A stretch of 64,000 nt of DNA from Aptenodytes patagonicus (Eukaryota; Chordata; Aves; Sphenisciformes; Spheniscidae), in the NCBI RefSeq assembly GCF_965638725.1, contig NC_134955.1, positions 13,234,316 to 13,298,315 on the forward strand, in the 5' to 3' direction. Positions 10,701 to 22,900 of the stretch are shown piece after piece. Made by a program: the position numbers and the translations under genes. The notes beneath the pieces were generated by a model. The model ran no database searches. It was given only the letters and a program-made list of their open reading frames with translations, and was not told the DNA's origin. Within the stretch, counting starts at the first letter, position 1. Every line of letters starts with the position of its first letter.

Positions 10701-13470
10701 TTTGAGTGAGACCACTTTTGTAGCCATCAGCCGGACAGCTGCAGTTAAAAGGCCCATGTCCCTCCCCAGTGTTACTCATCAGCGATGAGCGAGCTTTGGT
10801 TCCTGCTAGGTGGGACCCACGGACGCTGAGGTGTGCAAGAGCCACATTGCGTGTGCAGGCAGACAGTGCAGCCAGGGCGACACCCCGTCCTGCATGTGCT
10901 GCCAGCCGAGGCATGAGCAGGCAGGGCTGCCTTGCAGGCAGCTTCCTGCAGCTCCTTTGCTCTTTGTGTTTGCAGGAACAAAAGCTAAAGCCAGATTAAC
11001 CAAATGGGTTAAAACCAGGGCTCTGATGCCTGGCTTGCTCTGCCATCACTGTGGTAGGTCCCGTGCGACAACAGGCACAGCTCCAGGACGTTTTACTTCA
11101 AAGCAGTCCAGTGTGTGTGGCAATGATAAAACACAAATTTTGTTTAAACCTAGCCCTGGAAAACAGGAGGGAAGAGGCGTGCTAGGTGATTTTGCTCTTG
11201 TTTCTGCCAGGGCAGGAGGGGCCCCGCAGTGTCCTTTGCTGGGTGCTGCTGCCTGCAGTTGAGGCTCAGCGGCTCTGGGGATGGGCCCTACTGCTGTGGT
11301 CTCTGGGGGCTCAGTGCCTAAAAGCAGCGTGTGTGTGCCCAAGGCACAGGCTCTATTTTTCCCTTCTTTTTTAAAAATCTTTTTGCATCTTGTCATGGTG
11401 CCATTTGAGCTCTTCCCCTCGCCTCTGAGGAAAGCAGTGGGGTTAGCTCGCAGGTTGCTGCAGCATAAAAAATCCCCTGCGGAGGTGTGCAGCTGTTACA
11501 TGAGCAGCTCTGGTCACTGCACACTGCTGGGGACTTTCCACTTTCAAACCCAACTCCAAGATGTGTCACTGCATCATGCATCAGTGGTTCTCCTCACCTC
11601 GCTTCAGTTTCCTGGCCAGCTTTCAGTCATGCATTGCCCACGTGCTATCCATCGTCCTTGGGTCAGTCTCAGTTGTAAAGCTAGCTCAAGGCCAAGGAGC
11701 TCATAAACTTCTTGATATGTTCCCACTGCTTTTTAAGGAAAGCGGCAGAGGGGATCCAGCTCCTTCTCTCTGCTACCTCTCCTGGTCCTTGTACCTGTGC
11801 TAAATGGTGTGGGCAATCTCCACCTCAGACCCGGGGCCTCTGTCTCTGAGGGGGGATGGTTCCCCCCAGGACGGCTGGACAGACACAAACACACATGTAC
11901 TGCTGCAATGCAGCTCAGCAGAAAGGTACCTCAAACAGTCAAAAAGCAATACAGCTTTTATCCGAGGGAGAGATCACCGCTTTGAACTGCCTTTCCATTA
12001 GATTCTCGTTCAGTTTAAAAGAGAAACTGAAGCTAAATAATTAATCAGTGTTGTTGGACTAGTTCATGGGGTGTGGATAGAAGAAACAACTGTACCTGAG
12101 ATATCCCTGACACCCTTTTTTCCTTTTCTCAGGCTGAATGTGATTGATCTGTCCCCATTTCCTCTGACTAAACCCAGCAGCAGCACGTGCTAACGAGCGT
12201 GGATTGTGTGTGCTGCCCCAGCTGTGAGGCATGGGGACACGGTGTCGGTGGCTCCACAGGTGGGAGCTGGGGTGGAGTATCCCTTCCTTACACCCGCACT
12301 GCATTAGAAGCAATTTTAGATCAGCAGCTTCCCCAAGTCTTGAGGAAATGTAGGAAAAAAGATTCCTCAGGTGAAAAGCAAAACCCAGTAAGGAGCTCTG
12401 CTAGGGGCAAGGGCTGACGCAGTCCCAGGGCTGCGTCGTGGGTCGTGCTATGGTCTGATGTGGGTGTAGGCTGCTGGCTGTATGCAGAGCATCACAGAAA
12501 ACCTGCCAAGAAAGCAGCCTTCCAATAACGGCGTGGTAATACGAGCAAGCTAAGAGCACTTCAGTTGTAAGTACCCTCCAAATGCTGTTTGCTCCTTGCC
12601 AGAGCAGCCGAACCGTGGCTGTTTCATGTCAGAAGTGTTTTCAATACACAGGTTAAAGGAGTATCTCAAAGCACTCCCTGGCGAAGATGAGATGGTTTCA
12701 TTGCCGTACAAAGTGAGGGCAATCGGCCGGATCGAGTGCCTTGCCCTCACAGTGGGAGCGGTCCCCGTGGAGTGCGCTGCCCTCATCGTGGGTGAGTGTG
12801 TGTGCGCTCCTCTGGTCCTCTGCGTATGGGCTGGGGCTCTATTCCCTCTTAACCCAGGGGGAAAAATGAAGCTTCAGAAACACGTTAAAATTAAAATAAA
12901 TACTGCTTTTCTGCGGCAAATGTCCCTGTTTGGTGCTTCAGAGGGAGGGAGGGAGGGAGGGAGGGGGGATGCATTCAGCAGGGCTGTGCTGGCGGCACCA
13001 GGCTCGCGCTCTGCTGTGCTGATGGAGCGACCACCGTGTCTCCCTGCAGGCACATCCGCCTGCCCTTGTTTGATCACGTACCTCTCTGGAGTAACTCAGT
13101 CCCTTTATAAACAGGGTTTTATTTAGCAGAGCAGCCATGAAGGAAGGGTGGAGTCACTGACAAAAAGCATGGGAGAACTTTTTGAATGTATAAATCTGAA
13201 TGTTCCTATTTTTCAGAAGACAATGAGAAACCCTTCTCCTTTGGGTTGCAGACACTTAAATCTCTCAAGGTAGGGGTTTTCCAGCAGGGCTTTTACCCAT
13301 GCTGGGGGAGCTGGGACCACTGTGAATTGCAGCTTTCTCTCTTACCTAAAGGCATTTATTCTCTACAGTGTGTCATAAACATGGAGAAGCACCATCTTGT
13401 TCTGGGGAAGACGGACAGGGAAGAAATCCCATTTGTGGGCAGTGGCAGCGCTGCGGCAGGAGAGCAGTAA
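1529..13470 (+). CDS. NRIP3: NRIP3, nuclear receptor-interacting protein 3 (whole gene, six coding exons)
   Basis: Coding exons are 1529-1702, 8572-8751, 9483-9565, 12652-12791, 13217-13269 and 13369-13470. Joined, they give 243 codons plus TAA, against about 241 in human. All junctions are GT-AG and all phases agree. The N-terminus begins MFYSG and carries the conserved basic stretch REAASLRQQRRMKQAVQF. The middle holds a retroviral-type aspartic-protease fold of the same superfamily as DDI1, with the motif VVDTGS (Asp129-Thr130-Gly131). The C-terminus has GLQTLKSLK and GKTDREEIPF, typical of NRIP3. This is a host gene under normal splicing, not a viral copy. The protein is poorly characterised; protease activity is inferred from the motif. 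NRIP2 is the only close alternative, but the first exon is NRIP3-like. TMEM9B follows in the same orientation, as in human. Confidence 0.95.
5256..5303. repeat. Two abutting perfect palindromes (12+1+12 bp each)
   Basis: The first inverted repeat has arms at 5256-5267 and 5269-5280. The second has arms at 5279-5290 and 5292-5303. Each has a one-base T centre, both share the core TAATTTA, and they overlap by two bases. The locus is inside NRIP3 intron 1. No coding role is apparent. Confidence 0.95.
7694..7714 (+). repeat. (TACC)5 microsatellite
   Basis: Five perfect TACC units lie within NRIP3 intron 1. Confidence 0.9.
8572..8751 (+). CDS. NRIP3: NRIP3 coding exon 2
   Basis: This exon encodes residues 59-118, beginning QPHNILQKRLMETNLSKLRS and ending VVSCQ. 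It is preceded by a pyrimidine-rich tract and AAAG, and followed by GTAATT. It is phase 0 at both ends. Confidence 0.95.
9483..9565 (+). CDS. NRIP3: NRIP3 coding exon 3, aspartic-protease DTG motif
   Basis: This exon encodes residues 119-145 plus two bases of Gly146. It contains AVVDTGSQHNL with the presumed catalytic Asp129. The acceptor is TTGCAG and the donor GTAAAT. Confidence 0.95.
12652..12791 (+). CDS. NRIP3: NRIP3 coding exon 4
   Basis: This exon completes Gly146 and continues LKEYLK to AALIV, matching the human LKEHVK to AAVV region of the protease fold. Acceptor CACAG and donor GTGAGT agree with the neighbouring phases. Confidence 0.94.
12941..12968 (+). repeat. (GGGA)n purine microsatellite
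   Basis: About six GAGG/GGGA units ending in six G lie in NRIP3 intron 4. Confidence 0.85.
13217..13269 (+). CDS. NRIP3: NRIP3 coding exon 5
   Basis: This exon encodes residues 193-210 (EDNEKPFSFGLQTLKSLK), very close to the human segment. The acceptor is TTTCAG and the donor GTAGGG. Confidence 0.94.
13369..13470 (+). CDS. NRIP3: NRIP3 coding exon 6 with stop
   Basis: This exon encodes residues 211-243, including CVINMEKHHLVLGKTDREEI, and ends in TAA. The last dozen residues (after PFV) are Gly/Ala/Ser-rich and differ from the mammalian tail. Confidence 0.94.
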   Translation, partial: CVINMEKHHLVLGKTDREEIPFVGSGSAAAGEQ

Positions 13471-13833
13471 GTTGGTTGGGGAGCTGAGCTGCGTGTGTGC
13501 TGCTGAGCCTGATGACAGTGCCTTCCGGCACAGCCACGCAGGAGCTCCCAGACCCTCTCTGCAGGCGAGCGAGAGCTCACCGGCACTGGCAGAAATTGTT
13601 TTCATCATCTCATTGAGTTTTGAAACAGAATCCCTGGCTTTTTCAGCAGCCTTTTTCAGCTTTTGCTGCTTTTTTCCCAGTAAGCATTGTACAACAAAGG
13701 GGGTGTCTGAAAACGCACGGGGAAACACCTTAGCAAATGTACTTTTGGAGGTCACTAGGAAGACTCCTTGAGCGCTGCTTTGAGAGTATTCCCAAACAAA
13801 CCTTTTTCTGGAAAATATTTATGAAGCAAGGCA

Positions 13834-13839
13834 AATAAA
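13834..13839 (+). terminator. NRIP3: AATAAA, proximal poly(A) signal candidate for NRIP3
   Basis: This is the first canonical hexamer after the stop codon, about 365 bases downstream. A second candidate lies at 16982-16987, and the choice cannot be made without transcripts. Confidence 0.4.
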
Positions 13840-14379
13840 ACCACATGAATGTTTTGCAAAGTGCAGGAGAGAGGGATCCTGCCTGGAGATAACGGTGTTG
13901 CCACTTCTCCCCGCATTGCCCCGGCTGCCCTTCTGCCAGCTGCTCCTGATGTCCTGGACTTTTTCAGCTTTATCTCCCTATAGAACGAGAAATCTGTACT
14001 GCCCGCTCTGGTACCTCCTAAACGTGTGTAACTTGTGATGGCTGGCTCTGCAGTCAGGCAGGCAGCAGGCAGGGCAATCCCCCTGCTTCCAGGCGCTGCG
14101 TGGGGCTCCTCCTCGCTGAGCACTGTGAAAAAGAGACCTATCACTGGCTCCTGCCTCTGACTTATGAAACCAGCAGGCGCCCGGTGCCTGAGAGGGCGAT
14201 TTGCACTTATGTGCCTCTCTGGCTTCGCAGGCAGTGCTTGTGGTTGCTCAGCGATGAGTGCTGCAGACACTGTTTTAGCCATCTAAAAAACATTTGCTCA
14301 CTGCATAAGAAAGCATCTTTGGCAAATGATGTAGGGCAGCACCTTCTTTAGCTGCCTGTCATGACCAGCCATAGTCATT

Positions 14380-16981
14380 TTGGACGTCCTGCAGCCCCCG
14401 TGCAGCTCTAGCCTGCTGTGCGGGGCACTGCCGAGCTCGAGGAGCCTGGGTGGGAGTGGAAAAGGAGTAGACCTTCCTCAGCTAATTGTATTCATGCTCG
14501 TTGTGGAGTACATGAGGGATGTATGCACTAGTGCAGGGAGTCAGGACAAGAACGCCTTTGTACCCACTGCATGCCCAGGACAGCCACTGGCCACGGGTGC
14601 TGCCAGCGCACAAGCCTGGGGAGCACCTGGTACAGCACCACAGGGAGACTGTGTTGCAGCGCAAAACCACAGAACGTTTTCCCTTTCTCCTTTGAAATAG
14701 GGATGTGAGAGGCATAGTGTAGTTCTGTCACCACTGCAGTGATGAATTATTTCTTGGTACTGTATTCAAGGCCAAATTTTGCTGCTGCTTTTTTTTTTTT
14801 TTTTCCATGAAGAAAGCCTATTTTATTGAATGTCTTTTCCTTCCTGTTTCAGCAGTTCGGAGGCATGAAAAGAAATTGAAACACCGTTCCCACACAAGAG
14901 CTTGACATCAAAGAAACCCTGTGCAGCTGTTCCAGATGAAATAGCAGCACGCTGCTTTGAAAACATTTATACTAGGCTACAGCTTGAGTAGAGCTAAATG
15001 AAATCCTGTTCAGTAGCCAGCAATTTAGAGATATTGTCATGTTTATCTATGAGTTTTGAGAAACAAATGTGTGCTTATTTTTTGGACTTTTCTATATAGT
15101 GTCCTCTTTATTACAAACAGTTGGGAAAACCTTATTAATTTCTTCTGATGAGAAAAATACTTTTTATAGTGGCCTCGTATGAGTAATTGTATTTAGCTGT
15201 GATTAGAGGCTATCAGAATGAAATTTTTATTAATGATTTTTCCAGGGGCTAAGCATTTATATTCACTTAATTGATATTGCCACATTCAAATGGCCATTAT
15301 GAGGAAGTTACTCAGAGTAAAATAACAATGCTAATACCACCTAGGAATTATAGGTCATCCTGTTATCATAGTATTGTTGCCATGTAATTAGGGATGCAAC
15401 TGCTGGCTCGATGAGAAAGAGCAATTACAGAATTATTAATGGGTTATAGGCTTCTCTGCAGTGGCGTGGCAGAAGCATAGAAACAGGGTTTGGGAGGGCT
15501 CCCAGGGTGATCTCCCACAGCCCCCAGCTCACTGTGGAGTTGGTGCTGGCACGGGGCAGCCCATCATGGCGCTGCCTTGCTGGGGCTCGAAACACCCCGA
15601 GGAGGGATCCTCTGGGCAGGTCTCGGCTGCCTTCCTAGCAGGAGTAGTCAGGAAAATTAATCATTGTATTGAGCCAAAAAGCAACAAAAAAGCACAAAAG
15701 TATGTTGTCTGGAAAGCAGCAGATACAGAGCCTCATTGATATATCAGGAACCAAATGGCCCCAATGCGCCCTCGGTTCTCCCCTGCTGTCAGGACTGGTG
15801 CCTCCGCCTGCCCGCCCAGCACCCAGCCTGAAGCACCAGCAGCACCCAGGCTATGTGCTGGTGCGGGTTATCGACTCCACTTGGACTTCAGTGTTGCTGC
15901 CAGAAATGCCATATTTTTTATATCTATTTACAAATTGCCTGGGATCTTAAGTACAACACTAACCTTGATCACCCTCAGGGCAGGTGGGAGTTTTCGCCAG
16001 GACAAACATTTCATTTGGTGTTACTGTCCTGTAGCAGCAGGGTTGCTACTTCACATGCTGCTTGCTTGCAGACCAGGACAAGCGTATGGTATTGCTTGGG
16101 GGAGCCTCGCCTTGCACAAAAGCAGCTTTCTAAATTTTTAAAAGTTCATGGGAATTAATTACTGTCATCTGCTGAAGAGGCATCTTTAAAATTCAGAATA
16201 ATATCCTTGTGATGTTGTGTATCTGCCAATGGCCAGTCCTGCTGCAGCCGGATCCACAAGGGCCAGCTGCGTGCCGCAGGAGTGGAAGCGCTGCTCCGGC
16301 AGCTCTTACTTAGCAAAAACACCCTTTGGCCCCAGGCAGGCGCAGGCTGTAGCGTGGCTCAGCTGGGCTGAGGGGTCTACTACGGGATCCAAGCAGCTGC
16401 ATGTGCACTTAAGCCTCCCTGCAGACATTAATGCACCACTCACCCAGGCATCCTGTGGTGTGTAGCATCAGCCACAAGCACCATCGTCACTGGCATTTCC
16501 ACTTAGAAGATGTCTCAACAGTCCTGGGCGAGGACCAGTAACTCTTGTCACCTCGTGGCCATTGGCTCAGGTCCGGAACCTGTCCTGCGAGCCAGGCTCC
16601 TGCCAGCTTTAGCCAGTCTGTGCCCAGTAATGCCATCTCATGCCTGCCACGGCATCTAAGCTGGAGCTTTATCTCCTGCAGTGTGTTTGAACCTCTTTTC
16701 AATATTGGGTATGACTAGCAAATCTGAACTATCCATATTTTGAGCTATTTTCTATTTTGGTGATAAGTTTCAGTGCTTTCTCTACATACAGTATTTTATA
16801 TAACACAGCTATATATATATATTTACAGGGTTGGGCTGCCCAGGGCAGTCCCACCAATGTGGTGTAGAAATATTTCACTAAATATGAAATACATTTGATT
16901 ATTTTATATGCTATGAGTTTGGTATTTTGGTAGTTCTTTCTTTCTGTGCTTATTACTGTGCTAAATGTCAAATTAAATCTA
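14380..16981. other. Possible extended NRIP3 3' UTR or intergenic DNA
   Basis: A GC-rich part (14380-14700 and 15470-15870) alternates with a quieter AT-rich block (about 14930-15450). No exon is recognised. If the distal AATAAA at 16982 is used, the NRIP3 3' UTR would span this region. Confidence 0.3.
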
Positions 16982-16987
16982 AATAAA
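16982..16987 (+). terminator. NRIP3: AATAAA, distal poly(A) signal candidate
   Basis: This canonical hexamer lies about 3.5 kb after the NRIP3 stop and is followed within 30 bases by T-rich sequence. It is a candidate for a long 3' UTR isoform. Confidence 0.3.
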
Positions 16988-19900
16988 GTTACATTGTTAT
17001 TGCTGTTTATTTGCTTGTACGCTGGATATGCTGGTTATTTGTTTTCAGTGCACTTCTCTGTTGAGAACAGGAGTTCATTTCACTCTTTACCCTGGTGGGG
17101 CTCCACAGTGCTTTTGTGCTGCTCTTGGGAATTGCCATCGGACTGTACAGAGAGCGGCAGTGGAGACGCACTAACCGGGCAGGCTAAATGGCACACGGCA
17201 CTTGTGGTAAAATGTGAGCATTTGAAATCCCAGCTTTTTGTTGCCATGCATCTCGCTCCCAAAGGAGGTGTGAGATCCTGCTTGTGCTGCTTCGAGTTTT
17301 ACTCTTTGGAAAGCTGAGTTTGTTTCTGCCGGGTTTGGCTAGCTCGCTGGGGCAATGCCAGCCAGTGTAGGGGAGTACGAAGGCAACTTTGTAAACTTTA
17401 TGAAGCTAGGAAAAGAAAGTGGTCAGAGCAAAAGACAGGTAAGGCATGTGTGCAATAGCTATGTGACCACAAACAGAAGCCTGAGGTCAGGGTCTTCCCC
17501 AAAGCTTTGAATGTGGATTTAGCAACTTGCTGTCTCTGCCCAGGTAGGCTTTAGGCTGCTTCAGCAGTAGTTGATCTCTCTCTTACTGATGAGAAATTAT
17601 CCTTTTACCCAAAGTCCCACAGCAAAAACCTTTGGTGGAGCAGCAATACTACAAGCCCAGTAAAAGTGGCTCTCCTCAGCGCTGGGCTGCCTTTCTCCGA
17701 GTGCGGAAAGAATTCCAGCAATAAAGTGGAGAAAAAATGAGGAGGATAAACATACAGGCAAAAATAATTTCTTGTGCTTCCTGGAGCTGCTGCGGGTTTC
17801 TAGACTTACTCAGACTATTCCTGATGCTAAGAGCAGAGTCCTAGCACACGCAAATGAAAAATCAGTGGGCAAAATTTCATCCCCTCTGTGCAGAGCAGGG
17901 CTAGCCCTGGTGCTGGTGGCCTTTCAGAGGTGGCTCCTGTGAGCAAGATGCTCTATAAGACAGGACAGCTGCTACAGGAGACAGGCGCTTGCCTCAGTGC
18001 AGAGGCATTATAGACTACGGGAAGTAACATCAGATCTCTGTATCTACACAAGCATTTGCATGGCCACAGAGGTAAATGGTAAAGCGGCTGAGTGTTGCAG
18101 ACTAGCTCAGCAAGCCCTGGGTGCTTGCTCCTGCTTATCTCCAGCACAGGCATGTGCCTATGCATCTTTGGCAACCTCTCCCCAATGTGGGTTTGCAGGA
18201 AGCTCAGGCGTGGCCCTGCAACTGAGGGACCTGCTGCCTCTTGGCAGGTAGCTGGGGGCAGAGAAGAGGATAATGCCTGAAACAATCTGGGATGAGACGG
18301 ACTCAGGAGATAAAAAGGCAACTGTGAGTGGATGTTATGAGAAGCCCCAGGGGTGGCGGAGGGTTTTGTTGAATGATTTATGCCCCAGCTGGTGAATGCT
18401 GTCATGCTGCAAACAAATACCTCACAGGTGAGGACAAGCACAACACCCCCAAGCAGCCTAAGGGAAAGTGAGCCAGCTGCTCCTTGGCCAAAGGGCTCCC
18501 CAGCACTATCGCTTGTGCTCATGTGGTCAGCAAAGCGCAGTGGGACAAAACACCTTCGCGCCCTCCAATGTCTTGCCTTCATTTTGGTCATGCCTAAAGC
18601 AGAGATGAAGTGCACAAAGAGGAAGACGTTAACAGGAGCCTTAGCAGGTCCAATTGCAGTGCTTCAAAAGTTGGTGGAACGTGCAGGATCTTGATGCTTG
18701 GGCTCCTGCAATTAAGATGACCCATGTGGTTAAGACATCAACACTCACTGAAAACTTTAGAGATCTGGACAGCTGGTGGAGAGTGGCTGTCAGGCTCCCA
18801 TTTCATTGTAAGTGATGCACCCGAGGCCACACAGGCAGACAGTAGCAGAGGAGGAGCACCCTGGGGCTGCAGAGTGGTGCTTTCCCCGTGACCCCACCAC
18901 CTTCCTCTCCACATCAGTCCAAGCTGCTATGGAGCCGACCATCCAGTTTAACTCCTTCTGGTCTGGCTGCTCTGCAGCAGCACTTGCTGCTGATCCGAGT
19001 GGAAAGTCAGAGGATGTTGCCAGGAGTAGCCCTACAGCAACATTATTCACATGCATTTTGTATCCTGTTGAGTTCCACCAATGTTTTTTCATTGCCTCTG
19101 CCAGCAGACCAGCTGATTAGACGAGACCTGCTGGGGCATCTCTCCACAGCTATCTGCAGGGTAATCTGTTATCTAATAGTTCTCCAGGGAGGTCGTTTTT
19201 ATGGGCTTTTCTATTACTGTTCTGCTGATGATAATGTGATGCTCAACATGTTGTGAAAACAAATCTGATTCGTATGTCTCAGAAGCAAATAACTAGATGA
19301 CTTATTTTGATATAAACATATACGGTTTAGGGCTGTACATTGCTTGTTTTATTTTATGGGCAAACATCAGTTGAGGTCTGTATTGCTTTATCACCTGCTT
19401 GCTTAATAGATGGAGGTGAGGTATTGGGTTTCCATCAATTGAAAGTCTGCTCCTTTTCGTAAGCTGACTTTTCTCTTTTTTCCCTTTTTCATGGGCTGTG
19501 CACTGCTGGGGCTAGCTCAGCCATGTGCTGGTCTCCTCCTCCTCTATTAACAACCACATTGCTGACGAAAGGCTACAGACTCTAGAGATGACATTGTAGG
19601 TATCGGTAACATTTCACTAGAGATGGCATTGCTGAAAAGGCAATTGATTTAATGATTTTGTTACTAGAATGGTGCTGCCACCACTTCCCCAGGATGAGAC
19701 TTCATCACTCTCAAAGTGGGTGTGAAGACAGTCAGCAACCTAAAAATACCGGGAGTTCAGGAACAACAGGAAGCCACGGCAGCAGGAGAACTAGCTGGGG
19801 AGATGCTGCAGGGACTTACTTTCTTTTTTTTAATGTGGCAGGATCGATGCCTGGGACTCGTGAGAGAGCGATCGGCACAGTGGCTGCCCCTGCCGTGAGA

Positions 19901-22900
19901 CATGGTTGGACTCTCCAGAAAAGCATATCAGCTCGCACAAGGGCAAGAGGTGCAAAGCTACGTGCTCATTAAATGTAAAACCGCCCAGTATCCCAGAAAC
20001 AGGTGGTGTATCTGCAGAAGGTGGGGAGCTCTTAATGCCGCTTCAGCCCTGTGTGTCTCGCCTCTGCTGTCCACGTGTCCCCCCCGGGCAGTGGCAGGGC
20101 CAGCACTGATTTGCTGCTCATCTCCTTTCACCTCTCCTTCTCCAGGACCAGGAAAAACAACCTCCTCCCTGCAGTGGACGTGCAGACACTGCTACTGCAG
20201 GTGGGGAAACCGCTACCACCCTGAGGTGCTTTTGGGGGGTTCATTGCCTGCGGGGCTGGCATAGCCTGCACGGGCCCCGCGCCCTGCACTGTGGTGTCCG
20301 GCAGCGCTGCACTGCTGTTTGTGCCCAGCTTGGCCAGGCTGGCCCATGATGCAGCCACAGGGACCGTGCTGGAGCACAGCGGGCTGCAGCTGCAGCATCC
20401 CTGTGCTCTCGCTGGGCAGCAGGCCCATGGGTGACATGGGGGGTGCGGAAACCCGGTGCCCTAGCTTGGTGGCAGAAGAAAGGGAGTGGTTGCTCCTCCC
20501 AAGGGATGAAGCACTAAGAGAGGGCTTCCAGGAAGACTGGGGTGAGAGACCTGGACCCAGCCAGCTAAAAACTCTCTCTGCTGTAAGGAAATGGTAGGCA
20601 GGGCTAAGTACTGCTGTTACCTGCAACCCCATGGTGCACAGCTGGCCACCACATTTTCCAGGTGTTGCCAACTGGGGAGCATCTCAATGGCAATGCCGGC
20701 AAAAGCAGCGTTGAAAACTACTGCTTAAGGGAAACAGCAATACTGAGACCTATGTTCTCAATGAGAAAAACAATATATTTTAAAGTGTTGCTATAAACCG
20801 CAGTCCTCTGTTCCTCCACAAACAGATCAGATGGAGCAAGGCGAGTGATCAGGCACTCAATGGCTGCAAAACACACTGAGTCATGGAGAACAGGGGCAAA
20901 CAGGCTCCATCTGAGAAACTCTGCAACACCAGACGGCGCTGGCTATTAATTTGAAAAGAAAAATATAATTGGGGGTGAATCATTGGTCTTCCCTGGATCA
21001 CAAATCTAAAAAACACTTCAAAATCCCTGGGTGGAAGACAAAGCCCAGCATGAGTGTGTTACAGCCCAGTGACCTTGTTTTATCCAGGCCAGTAGAGATC
21101 AGGACACACGAAAAATGATCAGGATTTTGCCACTAGCCTTTTCCGGTGCTGGCAGAGAAGATAAAAACCCATAATTGGGCAAAACATGACTCGGAGCTGG
21201 CGTAACAGGGAAACTGGGTCTCAACAGTGCAGACCTCTGAGATTCCAGTGAAGTGGGTCTGCTATGAGTGGTGCCCTGGGAAGGGCTGTTTGGCCTTCTG
21301 GCTTGGCAGGTTTAGAGAGGAAATCTGTGCATTTTAAGCTCCTTCTACTCACAGAGAGCTCCTCTACTGAAAGCATCGTGATGCTTCTTGATTTAGGCTT
21401 CAGTGACATTTTTCAGATTGACTTTTCAGGCTAACAGAAGGGGAAAATGGGCTCTTGTTCCTCCAGAAGGAGACAACAGTGTATTTTTAAAAACAAATTA
21501 TGTATGAGGGCTAATTAACTTGGCATTTACAGCTTAGCATTCCTAGATAAATTTGCTCCAACTGAGACCACATTTTGTTGCAAGGAAGCTTCTGCCTAGC
21601 ATCTCTTTCCTCCTGCTGCTTCGTATGCTGTGACATTAAGGTCACAAGCCGTCTTCCAGTGTCCTGTTCAGTGCCTTCCAATTAAGTAATGAGTAAAGTG
21701 AAGATCCCAGGTACAGTTTAGCTTTGAGGACTGAGACATCTCTCAGTGGGGCTCCTTATGGTCCTGGTCAATGTTTTAACAGCTAGAAGGAGCCTAGTGG
21801 GACAGACTCCTAGAGGAGCTTGCTACAGAGCAATGATTTAACCAGCGGAGATGCTGTTGTTTCTGCTCACCGTAGAGGGGAGCTCCGGAAAGGTCATACT
21901 AATGAGGGGAAGGAGACTATGTAGGTGAGGAATTTATTTCCTCTTCTGGCACTAAGGCCTTGCCAAATAATTTGCTCTCTGAGCATGGTGTGGTTATGGT
22001 TAGCAGGCTGGGGGGACAGACAGCCCGCATGCATGGGCAGGATGGGGCAGGCAAAAAAACTCTTGTCCTTGCTGCTGCAGGCCCCCCAGGCCCCTGCTGT
22101 GGTGCACAAGACATGCTCATCAGCAACCTGTCCCACCACAGGAGCTCCAAAATCCTGTTTGCTTGTGCTGCGCAAGTGCTTCAGGCACAGCGGGGCAGCG
22201 CTCGCTCCACTCAGTAGGGAGGCACAGCTGAAGAGAGAAAGCCTAAGCTTGTTTTGACAAGGGGTGGTGACTTTATGTTGATATTGTTTGGGTGTTATTT
22301 AACTCTCAGCAAAGTCCTTCCTCTCCTGCCAAGATCATTTTCCACTCCAAGGAGCATCCCCTGCCCTCAGGGGAGCATCTGACAGTGTGCTACTGGGAAT
22401 TCATGCATTATCAAAGTAGTTATCGCAAAGAAGGGAAAATGGGTTCACCTGTACCTATCCAGAGAGCAACTGAGCACAGTGGCAGCTGAAAAAAAACTAC
22501 TTGGAGAAAACACTCATGTAATGCATCACCGTAGTCTGTACGAAGGGGGAGGTAATAGGATGCTCTCATTCAAAAATTGTATTAGAAGACACTGATGGCA
22601 ATGAGCCCACATCAGTTGCTCTCCCCGTACTTCCACACTTTGCTGTCCCAAATTGAGTTAAGGTGATCCAGATGCACCTCTTATTGCTTTAGGAGAAAAA
22701 TATGGCTTATTTCTTCCTGAGGGTCACAGGTAACTAATGCAATACAGGCCAGGCACAGCAAAGGTAAAGCACCATCCTCAGCGGTGTGAACTGCCATGGT
22801 CACAGTGAGATCAGTGGGCTATCCCCAGGGCTTTGGGAGAGAAAGTCTCAGGACTCTGCTTGGCAAGATGAAGGGATAAAATGCACCAACTGTAAGACTG

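Noticed and set aside
9483-13470. Retroviral-type protease signature read as a viral fossil
   Set aside because: The signature belongs to the intact, spliced host gene NRIP3. No LTRs or other viral parts surround it.
17953-18615. 220-codon minus-strand open frame between NRIP3 and TMEM9B
   Set aside because: No recognisable domain, no paired splice sites or conserved motif, and other frames nearby are similarly open. It is probably chance.
20213-20671. 152-codon minus-strand open frame
   Set aside because: Gly/Ser/Pro-rich composition follows local GC content, and no family likeness was seen.
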